From contig DASCMO010000003.1 of the NCBI GenBank assembly GCA_036010965.1, positions 1 through 29,101 of the forward strand: a stretch of 29,101 nt of DNA, read 5' to 3'. The stretch is from GCA-2686265 sp036010965 (GTDB lineage: Bacteria; Planctomycetota; UBA1135; GCA-002686595). The translations under genes and the position numbers were made by a program. The notes under the pieces were generated by a model that made no database searches, was not told where the DNA came from, and was given only the letters and a program-made list of their open reading frames with translations. This document shows, piece after piece, positions 22,212 through 29,101 of this stretch. Numbering within the stretch: position 1 is the stretch's first letter; the number at the start of each line of letters is the position of its first letter.

Positions 22212-23187
22212 GGGGACTCGTCACCAGGATGCGGCGGCCACCGCCCGCCAGGTGCATGTCGCTGGCCTTCACGACCAGCTCCGCCAGGAGACCCAACAGA
22301 AAGAAGTACACCCAGGCCATGAAGCAGAGCACGAAGGCGCCCAGCATCACGCCAGACTCGACACCTCCCTCGGCCCCGTACGCGCCGAGGGACCACCCCG
22401 AACCCAGGACCACGAGCGCCGCGACGGCGAAGGGCGCCGCCAGGAAGAGGAAGTACTGCAAGGGACTGCGGGAGAAGGAGGCGATCATCTTGACCGTCAG
22501 CAAATCCGCCAGGACGCGCCAGGCCCGAGCCAGGCCGTACTTGCTGCTCCCGAAGCGTCGCGCTCGGTGGTGCACGACCACCTCGCCCACGCGCGCCCCA
22601 CTGCCGGCGGACATGGCCGGGAGGAAGCGGTGCTGCTCTGCGTAGATCGGCAGCTGCTCGACGAGCTCGCGCCGAAAAGCCTTCAGGGTGCAGCCGGTGT
22701 CGTGGATGGCGACGCCCGTCACCCAGCCGATCAGGCGGTTGGCGAGCTTGGAAGGGATCGTCCGCAGCAGGACGCCGTCGTGTCGCTCGCGGCGCCAGCC
22801 GGCGACGATGTCGTGGCCCTCGTCGAGGTGGCGGACGAGTGCGGGGATGTCGCGCGGGTCGTTCTGCAGGTCCCCGTCGATCGTGACCACCACCCGCCCT
22901 CGCGACTGGGCGAAGCCGGCGGCGAGGGCGGCGGTCTGGCCGGCGCGCGCCCTGAAGCACACGACGCGCACGTGGGGATCGGCGCGCCAGAGTTTCAGCA
23001 AGGCCGCCCGCGAGCGGTCCCGAGAATGGTCGTCGACGTACAGCACCTCCCAGCTCCAGCCGCACGGCTCGAGAGCTGCGACGAATTCCTCGTGTAGGAC
23101 CGGCAGGTTCTGCTCCTCGTCGAACACGGGCACGACGATCGAGATGTCGATGGCAGGGGACACTGTGGAAGGGGGGTCGGGGGGCAT
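22204..23187 (-). CDS. GT2-family glycosyltransferase (DPM/GtrB-like)
   Basis: The protein is 327 aa. The GT-A domain opens with IVVPVFDEEQNLPVL, has the block YVDDHSRD (Asp52-Asp53) and the metal-binding DxD in TIDGDLQNDP (Asp104, Asp106), then DTGCTLKAFRRE and the FGSSKYGL loop typical of polyprenyl-phosphate glycosyltransferases. Two C-terminal transmembrane segments (about 240-262 and 280-310) anchor it. It is expected to move a sugar from a nucleotide to polyprenyl phosphate on the cytoplasmic face, making a donor that a GT39 enzyme such as the one at 18626-20059 could use. ATG 23187 is preceded by GAGG without a spacer and by a GC hairpin, so initiation is unusual. The second GT2 gene overlaps its end. 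Confidence 0.92.
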   Translation of the reverse strand: MPPDPPSTVSPAIDISIVVPVFDEEQNLPVLHEEFVAALEPCGWSWEVLYVDDHSRDRSRAALLKLWRADPHVRVVCFRARAGQTAALAAGFAQSRGRVVVTIDGDLQNDPRDIPALVRHLDEGHDIVAGWRRERHDGVLLRTIPSKLANRLIGWVTGVAIHDTGCTLKAFRRELVEQLPIYAEQHRFLPAMSAGSGARVGEVVVHHRARRFGSSKYGLARAWRVLADLLTVKMIASFSRSPLQYFLFLAAPFAVAALVVLGSGWSLGAYGAEGGVESGVMLGAFVLCFMAWVYFFLLGLLAELVVKASDMHLAGGGRRILVTSPHE

Positions 23188-23191
23188 CCTC

Positions 23192-23206
23192 GCCCGCCGG
23201 GCGGGC
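23192..23206 (-). other. GC hairpin just upstream of the GT2 start codon
   Basis: GCCCGC and GCGGGC form a 6-bp stem over a 3-nt loop, ending 4 nt before the ATG of the first GT2 gene on the leftward transcript. It would lie in the ribosome-binding region, so it could lower or control initiation. Confidence 0.35.
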
Positions 23207-23310
23207 TTCCCATGGGTTCTTCGGCCAGGTTCGCGGCATGATAAAGGCCTGACTCCCGCTCCGCGGCGATCGAACCCACAGAGCGGCCAACCGCTCACCC
23301 AGTCCCGACT

Positions 23311-23339
23311 TTGAGACGCGGCGGCCGGGGCGCTAGGAT
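23311..23339 (+). promoter_or_regulatory. Sigma-70-like promoter at the start of the kinase-like gene
   Basis: TTGAGA (23311-23316, 5 of 6) and TAGGAT (23334-23339, 4 of 6) are separated by exactly 17 nt. The expected start site, 7-8 nt downstream, falls on or next to the ATG at 23347, which suggests a leaderless transcript. If so, the true start of the following gene is 23347 rather than 23338. Confidence 0.35.
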
Positions 23340-24645
23340 GGAGGGCATGAATGACCATGGTGGAGGCCCGCTCAGGAGCCGCCCCTGGGCCCTGCTGCTC
23401 GGTCCCGGCCCGGCGCTCGCGCGCCTGGCCACCTGGCTCGAGGCGCGCTGCACGCGCCACACCGCCAACCCACCGGAATCGGTCGAGCAGCTGGAACAGT
23501 GGGGCGGGCTAGTTTCCACGTTCCCTGAGGAGGGCAGGATCCTGGTGGATTCGGATGCATTAGAGGTTTCGGACCGGGACAGGATCGAGGGCTTCCTCGA
23601 CGCTCACCCCGCCTGGCGCCTGCACCTGTGCGGCAGCGAACCGACGCGCGCAGGGGCGCGCCGCCTGCTCGTGCGGGAGGGGGTGCACTGGACACCCTGG
23701 CCCCCCGATCTTGAGGAGCTCGAAGGTCTGGTCTGCGCGCCGGGCGCGGGAACGCCTCCGGCGCCGGAGGTCGCGCCCCACGACCCGCCCGCGGGCCCCG
23801 ACGCCCTGGCTGAAGCTGCGAGCGAAGAGCGGCTCTCCGCCGAAGGCGAGACCGCCGCAGAGAACTCCGACATAGACCCTGCTCCAAGCGCACGGGCACA
23901 CCTCGATCCCGAGTTGAAGCGAGAGATCGCCGCCATCCTCGAGCGCACAGAAACGCCTTTGACCCCGTCCGCGCCCGCCGAGCCCAGAAGTCCGGCGCCC
24001 TACTTTCGGCGCCAGGTGGCGGACCTGGCGGACATCGCCCAGCGCCTGCGCTTCTCCCTTGAGCGTTGCCGCGAAGCTACCGACGTCCAGGAGAAATCGG
24101 ATGGGGAAGGCGCCTCACCCATCGAGGACCTCGACGTCGAACTGCTGCGCCTGCAGCAGTTCACCCGCACCCTCGGCTACACGGCCTCGCCCCCCTCGCG
24201 CGGTCGGCAAGGGGTCGATCTCCAGCTGTTGCTCGAGGAGCAGCTGATCTCCCTGACAACCGATGCGCCCCGACCACGCATTCAGTTCGCGGGCGCAGAG
24301 CCCTTGCCGGTCGAAGCCGACAAGCGGCTCCTGGCCCAGGCACTCGACGCCGTCCTGTTCCTGGCCCTGTCTGCCGTGGGCCCGCACGGCACCCTGCGCA
24401 TCGAGGCCGCCGCCGACGGCGCCCGCGCGCGTGTGACGATCGCCTTCCCCGCCGGCCCGATCGTCGGCCTCACCCCCGCGACGATCCTCGAACCCTACGG
24501 CCTGGCCTCGGTACTGCCCGAACTCGGGCCCAACGCCCTCTCGGCGGCGCGCGCCATCGTCCACGGCCAGGAGGGCTCCTTGAGCCTCTCGGCCGGGCCC
24601 GAGGACCACCTGCTCTGGGTCCTCGAGCTGCCCCTGGCCACCTGA
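23338..24645 (+). CDS. Histidine-kinase-like protein without catalytic residues (pseudokinase)
   Basis: The protein is 435 aa from ATG 23338 (ATG 23347 is possible). Residues of about 15-130 have the alternating strand-helix rhythm of a receiver-like domain without the acidic pocket. A Pro/Glu/Ala-rich linker follows (about 135-225). Residues of about 230-265 (RRQVADLADIAQRLRFSLER) resemble a dimerisation helix but contain no phosphoacceptor His. Residues of about 300-435 match the HATPase_c outline (VDLQLLLEEQLISL, then VEADKRLLAQALDAVLFLAL, then GTLRIEAAADGARARVTIAF), yet the N-box Asn is missing and no DxGxG is seen. It is therefore expected not to phosphorylate. It stands 163 nt upstream of a sigma-54 activator on the same strand, so it may control that activator by binding. 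The family call is by pattern only. Confidence 0.55.
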   Translation: MEGMNDHGGGPLRSRPWALLLGPGPALARLATWLEARCTRHTANPPESVEQLEQWGGLVSTFPEEGRILVDSDALEVSDRDRIEGFLDAHPAWRLHLCGSEPTRAGARRLLVREGVHWTPWPPDLEELEGLVCAPGAGTPPAPEVAPHDPPAGPDALAEAASEERLSAEGETAAENSDIDPAPSARAHLDPELKREIAAILERTETPLTPSAPAEPRSPAPYFRRQVADLADIAQRLRFSLERCREATDVQEKSDGEGASPIEDLDVELLRLQQFTRTLGYTASPPSRGRQGVDLQLLLEEQLISLTTDAPRPRIQFAGAEPLPVEADKRLLAQALDAVLFLALSAVGPHGTLRIEAAADGARARVTIAFPAGPIVGLTPATILEPYGLASVLPELGPNALSAARAIVHGQEGSLSLSAGPEDHLLWVLELPLAT

Positions 24646-24808
24646 GGGCGCTGAGCGCCGGGCTGGACTCCCGGGTCCGGAAGGTCCCCTGACCGCGCGC
24701 CATGAATGGTCAACGGGGGCTCAACAGGAGCGCGATCACGCCAGGCCTCGGCACTCCACCGGGTTCCCAGGCGACTCCCCTACTCCGGCTCAACCCCGGG
24801 CGGGGTGC
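24646..24808 (+). other. Gap between kinase-like and activator genes
   Basis: These 163 bp contain two short GC inverted repeats just after the kinase-like stop (the GGCGCT/AGCGCC and GGACTCCCGGGTCC areas), without a T-tract. I found no GG-N10-GC sigma-54 site and no clear -35/-10 pair. The two genes may still be one transcript. Confidence 0.35.
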
Positions 24809-26284
24809 ATGTCGAAGAACATGAACATGCACCCCTCTGGCGACAGTTCCAGGCCGCCGACGCGCCTGCTGCTCATCGACCCTGATGTCGACGGGGCACG
24901 ACATCTTGCCCGGGAGCTGGAGGAGAGCGGCCACTCCGTCGAGCTCTGCAGCGGCGGACGGCGCATGGCCCGCCTCCTGCGCAGCGAGCCCTGGGACGCG
25001 ATCCTGAGCGACCCGCAGGTCGCACCCATGGACACCCTGGCGGGCGTCCTCGCCAGTCCCCAGCCGCCGGTTGTGATCCTGATCGCGGCCTTCGGGTCGA
25101 TCCACGCGGCCGTCGAGGCCATGAACCTGGGTGCCTCCAACTACCTCTCGCGCCCCATCTCCGCCGAACAGGTCTCGGTCGCCCTGACGCGCGCACTCGA
25201 GAACCGCGAGCTGCGCGCCGAGAACAGCCGCCTAAAGGCCGAGGTGGGAGAACGCTTCGAGCTCGGCAGCATGCACAGCCGACACCCGTCGATGCTGGAG
25301 GTCTTCGAGCTCCTCAAGTCCGTGGCCGACACGCGCGCCACGATCCTGATCGAGGGCGAGAGCGGCACGGGAAAGACGCTCCTCGCGCGCGCGGTCCACC
25401 GCCACTCGGCGCGTGCCGAGGCTCCCTTCGTGGAGGTCAACTGCGGCGCCCTGCCCGAGAACTTGCTGGAGAGCGAACTCTTCGGCCACGCGCGCGGCGC
25501 CTTCACCGGGGCGGCCCGCGATCGCAAGGGGAAGTTCGAGACGGCCCATGGAGGGACGCTCTTCCTGGACGAGATCGCCTGCGCTTCCCTCGACCTGCAG
25601 GTCAAGTTGTTGCGCGTCCTGCAAGAGCGCGAGTACGAACGGGTCGGCGATGACCAGACGCGCAAGGTCGACGTGCGCGTCATCGCCGCCACCAACACCG
25701 ATCTGGAACGGGCGGTACGCGAGGGTCGCTTCCGCGAGGACCTGTACTACCGCGTACGGGTCCTGCACGTGGAGGTGCCCCCCCTGCGCGAACGCCCCGC
25801 CGACGTGCCCCTCCTGGCCCAGGAGTTCTTCGAGCGCCTGAGCGGTGAGTACGGCCGCGCGCTCGAGGGGTTCCACCCCGACGCCCTGGCGCTGCTCTGC
25901 TCCCACGACTGGCCCGGCAACGTGCGGGAGCTTCAGAATGGAATCGAACGGGCCGTGCTCCTGGCCCGCGGGGAGCGCATCCAGCCCGGAGACCTGCCGC
26001 CGGAGCTGGCCCCCCCGGCCGTCCGCGAGGCCCAACCGGGCGCCCCCAGCGCCTCGCTCGCGGGCCCCACGACCCTGCGGGTCGCCGTGGACGAAGCCGA
26101 GCGCTCCACGCTGCTGGCGTGCCTGCAGCGCAGCGGGGGGTCCCGCAAGCGGGCGGCAGAGGAATTGGGCGTGAACCGGACGACCTTGTTCAACAAGATG
26201 AGGAAGCACGGCTTGATGGAAACGGTCTTTGATCCCACGGTCGAGGAGCGTGCGCCCCAGCCTCCGCCGCGCCCCTCTCCATGA
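24809..26284 (+). CDS. Sigma-54-dependent activator with a partly eroded receiver domain
   Basis: The protein is 491 aa. The N-terminal receiver-like domain (about 18-130) keeps Asp24/Asp26 in LIDPD and a possible phosphoacceptor Asp68 in LSDPQ. The conserved Thr/Ser is Ala93 (ILIAAF) and the conserved Lys is Arg115 (YLSRP), so normal phosphorylation switching is doubtful. The AAA+ domain is complete: Walker A GESGTGKT (183-190), GAFTGA (230-235), Walker B LFLDEI (251-256) and AATNTDL. A Fis-type helix-turn-helix (RKRAAEELGVNRTTLFNKM) is near residue 455. It should thus activate RpoN promoters. ATG 24809 has a GGGG block 3 nt before it. Its end overlaps the next gene by ATGA, and a kinase-like pseudo-enzyme gene lies upstream. 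Confidence 0.9.
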   Translation: MSKNMNMHPSGDSSRPPTRLLLIDPDVDGARHLARELEESGHSVELCSGGRRMARLLRSEPWDAILSDPQVAPMDTLAGVLASPQPPVVILIAAFGSIHAAVEAMNLGASNYLSRPISAEQVSVALTRALENRELRAENSRLKAEVGERFELGSMHSRHPSMLEVFELLKSVADTRATILIEGESGTGKTLLARAVHRHSARAEAPFVEVNCGALPENLLESELFGHARGAFTGAARDRKGKFETAHGGTLFLDEIACASLDLQVKLLRVLQEREYERVGDDQTRKVDVRVIAATNTDLERAVREGRFREDLYYRVRVLHVEVPPLRERPADVPLLAQEFFERLSGEYGRALEGFHPDALALLCSHDWPGNVRELQNGIERAVLLARGERIQPGDLPPELAPPAVREAQPGAPSASLAGPTTLRVAVDEAERSTLLACLQRSGGSRKRAAEELGVNRTTLFNKMRKHGLMETVFDPTVEERAPQPPPRPSP

Positions 26285-29101
26285 AGTGGACCATGCGCCT
26301 GTTGATCGCGGCCGCCCTGGGACTGCCCCTCGCCCTGAGCGGCGTGCTGGGGGGCGGTGACTCCTCCTCGGGTCGGGAGATCCTGGAGGAGGTGCGCGCC
26401 GGCCTGGACGAGGCGGACCACGATCCGGACGAGGCCCTGCGCCGGTTGGGGACCGCCCTGCGCCTGGCGGAGATTCACGGGCCGCGCGTCCTGGCGGCCG
26501 AGGTCCTCAAGACGCGCGCCAAACTGCTGCTGGATATCGGCGCCACCGACGCCGCCCGCCTGGACATCGAGACCGTCCTGCAACGCTACCTGCCCGGCGA
26601 TCAAGACCTGCGCCTGATGCTCGTGACAGCCGATCTCGACTCCGGAGATCTCGAGCGCGGGCTGGCCACGACCGCGGACCTGCTGGCCGACGCTCCCGAC
26701 CTCGGGCCCGCCCTGGTCGCCTCCGGGCGCCTGCACGAGCGACTCGCCCGGCGACTCATCGAGGAATGCCACGAGATCTTGCGGGTGGTCCTGGTGGCCG
26801 AGGACGCCCTGGAAGCTCGGCGCCTCCTGGTCCTGCTCGCGGCCCGAACCCCGAGCGATCCGGGCAGGGCGACCAACGCCATGCAACTGCAGGCCCTGTT
26901 CCCTCCCGGCGAGGAGGAGCGCCTCGCGCGCATCCTGGCCCTCGCCGAAGAGAGCAGCCAGACCCTCAGCGCGGCTCTCGACGACTTCATTCGCAGCCTG
27001 AGCCAGGGGCACCTGGCCCCCGAGGCGATCGATGGAATCCTGCGCTCCTTGACCGACTCGGGGCACGCGGGCCTGGCCGCCGACCTGGGCATTCTGGCCC
27101 GCTCCTGGCCCCAGATTGAGGAGAGCGTCCCCCTCTCCAGCGCACTCCTTCGGACCCTGCTCGAGCGCGGAGACCACACGCGCGCGACCGACATCGCGCA
27201 GCGCTGGGTCCGGCGCAGGATCCCCCTCGAACCGGATTTCCTGGGCCTGCTCGCGGAGGCGCTCTTCCACGGCCAGAGCTGGAACGGACTGCTGCTTTGC
27301 GCGAATCAGATGGGCAGCATCGAATCGAACAGCGATCCAACCGAAAACATGGTCTACCGAGGCTTCTCTCTCGTCGCCCTGGGGCGCGAGAAGGAGGGCG
27401 CCAGCCTGTTGCGCCGCTACGCCTCCGAGCGCCGCGTGAGCCGCATCCCCGGCCTACGCGCCCAGGCCTGGATGGGCGTTGCCAATGCCTCCCGCACCCT
27501 CGGTGATACCTTCGGCGAGCGCGAGGCCCTGCACGAGTACACGCGGCTTGCCCCCGACGAATCTGAAGAGGCCTGGTACCGCCTGGCAGGGATCCAGCTC
27601 TCCGACCGGCGGAGCGGCCTGGGCCTGCCACTCGAGTCCATCGTCCAGGCCATGCGCCTCGCACCTCGCCGCACCGACGAGCTGCTGGAGCGATTCATCG
27701 ATGTCGGCGAGCAGGTACTCGAAGCTGAGGGGCGGGACATGGAGGTCCTCTTCCGCGATCTGCGAAAGCGGCTGTCGCTGCTCCCCCGGCGGGCGCTCAA
27801 CGCCTACGAGCTCCAGAGCCTGGCCGAGCTGTACGCGGCCAAAGGCGTGGACTTCGGTGTCCTGACGGTGACGCGTGAGCTCCTCGGCCTCTACCCGGGG
27901 TTCATGCCCGCGCTCGACCTTCAAGCCGGCGCCCTGATCCGGATGGGCCGCACGCGTGAAGCGGCCGAGCTCTGCGTGCAGCGCCTCGAGCGTGCTGGCC
28001 GCGACGACGCCTCGGCCGAGCTGCTAGACCTGATCCCCCCGGACACCTACAGCGGAGCACAACTGGTGCGGCTGATGTTTGCCGACCCCGCCCACACCGG
28101 GCGTCTGAGAGCGGCCGCCCACCTGCGAGCCCGCGGGGACCGCCAGGGTGCGCTCGACGTCCTGCAACACGAGCGAGGGGCCAAGGCGGACCGAGATGTG
28201 CTGCGCCAGGGTTGTGAGATCCTCGTCGAGCAAGGCAGCTACGGCCCAGCCCTGGCCGCCTTCGAGAACATGCGCGAGGGCGGGCTGCAGGCCTCCCGGT
28301 CAGACCCCCTGGAGCTGGTCTGTGCCTTACGCGCTCGTCGCACCGATCAGGTCAAGGCGCTCGTGGACGCCCTAGCCGACGACGAGACTGCCACTGGTGA
28401 GGACCTGCTGCGCGCCGTCGACACGCTCCTGCGCCTTGGCGCGGCACGTGAGGCGACCGACCTGCTGGGGGTGCTTGCGGGCCTGAGGGAGGCCGATGGG
28501 CCGACCCTCCTGCGCGCGAGTCTGTGCGCCCTCGCGGCAGAAGATCTGGAGCAGGCCGAGATCCTGCTCGACCGCGCCGAACCCTTCCTGCCCCGCGCGA
28601 CCGCCACCATCGCCCGCATCCTGCTCGAGAGCCGCCGCGAAAACTGGGCTGTCGTCATGGACACCGTGGCAGGCCTGGGCAATGACGGTCCCTCCGGCTC
28701 GTCACGGGTCGCCGCCCTCGGCGCCCTGCTCGCGGCCAACCCCGAGCGCGCGATCGAGCTTTGCGCCATGGACCCCGAGCCCGCGGCACCCCTGCCGACC
28801 CTGATCGCCGCCCTGACCCACCTCGCTTCTGACAGCACGACCACCCGGCCGCCCGCCCTTGGTACCAACGGCGGGCGTCACACGACCGACTTCATCCTGG
28901 GCAAGCGCGACGCCCGCCGCTCCCCGCTCCACACCGCTGCACTGCTGCTTGCCCTCGAGACCCCCGGCTTCCGCGCCTTCGCCGCCCACGAGTTGCTCCG
29001 CCTGGGCGCCGAACTCCCGAACAATCCATGGCCAGCCACCCTGGAGGCCGAGGCCTGCTTGCTCCTGGGAGCCCAGGCCGAGGCGGAGAACATCCTCTGG
29101 G
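26281..29101 (+). CDS. Very large exported helical-repeat (TPR-like) protein, 3' end outside the window
   Basis: The frame is open from ATG 26281 to the window edge, giving at least 940 codons. The N-terminus (MKWTMRLLIAAALGLPLALS then GVLGG) is a signal peptide. The rest is made of paired helices of about 34-38 residues, TPR/SEL1-like, such as GRTREAAELCVQRLERAGRD, GDRQGALDVLQHERG and GAAREATDLLGVLAGL. It may therefore be a periplasmic or outer-membrane scaffold that binds other proteins. No enzyme domain is seen in the visible part. The start codon overlaps the activator stop (ATGA), so production is coupled to that regulator, an unusual pairing that suggests a functional link. The C-terminus, and any anchor or sorting signal there, is not visible. 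Confidence 0.85.
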   Translation, partial: MKWTMRLLIAAALGLPLALSGVLGGGDSSSGREILEEVRAGLDEADHDPDEALRRLGTALRLAEIHGPRVLAAEVLKTRAKLLLDIGATDAARLDIETVLQRYLPGDQDLRLMLVTADLDSGDLERGLATTADLLADAPDLGPALVASGRLHERLARRLIEECHEILRVVLVAEDALEARRLLVLLAARTPSDPGRATNAMQLQALFPPGEEERLARILALAEESSQTLSAALDDFIRSLSQGHLAPEAIDGILRSLTDSGHAGLAADLGILARSWPQIEESVPLSSALLRTLLERGDHTRATDIAQRWVRRRIPLEPDFLGLLAEALFHGQSWNGLLLCANQMGSIESNSDPTENMVYRGFSLVALGREKEGASLLRRYASERRVSRIPGLRAQAWMGVANASRTLGDTFGEREALHEYTRLAPDESEEAWYRLAGIQLSDRRSGLGLPLESIVQAMRLAPRRTDELLERFIDVGEQVLEAEGRDMEVLFRDLRKRLSLLPRRALNAYELQSLAELYAAKGVDFGVLTVTRELLGLYPGFMPALDLQAGALIRMGRTREAAELCVQRLERAGRDDASAELLDLIPPDTYSGAQLVRLMFADPAHTGRLRAAAHLRARGDRQGALDVLQHERGAKADRDVLRQGCEILVEQGSYGPALAAFENMREGGLQASRSDPLELVCALRARRTDQVKALVDALADDETATGEDLLRAVDTLLRLGAAREATDLLGVLAGLREADGPTLLRASLCALAAEDLEQAEILLDRAEPFLPRATATIARILLESRRENWAVVMDTVAGLGNDGPSGSSRVAALGALLAANPERAIELCAMDPEPAAPLPTLIAALTHLASDSTTTRPPALGTNGGRHTTDFILGKRDARRSPLHTAALLLALETPGFRAFAAHELLRLGAELPNNPWPATLEAEACLLLGAQAEAENILW

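Noticed and set aside
24646..24690. Inverted repeats after the kinase-like gene as intrinsic terminator
   Set aside because: Stems have too short loops and no T-tract follows.
23338..29101. PrsK/PrsR/PrsT-type set of exosortase systems
   Set aside because: The kinase, sigma-54 regulator, TPR protein order is reminiscent, but no exosortase or PEP-CTERM protein is visible and the kinase-like protein lacks catalytic residues, so the name is not justified.

Overview
The window is GC-rich, densely packed bacterial DNA of chromosomal type. It carries lipid A synthesis (lpxH), outer-membrane-type lipoproteins, DUF1573 and PEGA proteins, a HEAT-repeat protein with a ThuA/amidotransferase-like end, RpoN with two sigma-54 activators, and an EF-P with Asn in place of the usual tip Lys. 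Together these suggest a Gram-negative didermic bacterium. I lean towards Planctomycetota or a neighbouring lineage with high GC, but this is inference from gene content, not a placement. I see no tRNA, rRNA, CRISPR array, transposase, integrase or phage gene.

Layout. Positions 1-73 hold the start of a leftward exported protein that is cut by the window edge, followed by about 360 bp without a gene. A leftward run at 435-4085 encodes an ArsC-type reductase, a HEAT-repeat protein and a DUF72 protein. Rightward from 4197 come an SGNH hydrolase, with a sigma-54-like promoter in front of it, and a DUF1573 lipoprotein. From 14739 back to 6509 there is one long leftward gene train: FHA-like membrane protein, degenerate GGDEF protein, DctD-like sigma-54 response regulator, lpxH, cmk, plsC, rpsA, lipoprotein. 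The first six are separated by 30 nt or less; a 165-nt leader separates plsC from rpsA.

Rightward from 14839 are an exported protein, rpoN and efp. A leftward GT-C glycosyltransferase (18626-20059) diverges from a PEGA lipoprotein and a GmhB-type phosphatase. These converge on two tandem leftward GT2 glycosyltransferases (21198-23187). The right end (23338-29101) is a rightward set: a histidine-kinase-like protein lacking its catalytic residues, a sigma-54 activator with a partly eroded receiver, and a very large exported helical-repeat protein that overlaps it by ATGA and runs off the window.

How it fits together. The theme is envelope biogenesis (lpxH, plsC, GmhB, three glycosyltransferases, many exported proteins) side by side with sigma-54 control (rpoN, two activators, one candidate -24/-12 promoter). 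A second theme is that several signalling or catalytic domains have lost signature residues: FHA, GGDEF, histidine kinase, one receiver, one GT2 enzyme and the EF-P tip. The most system-like candidate is the right-hand trio of pseudokinase, pseudoreceiver activator and exported repeat protein.
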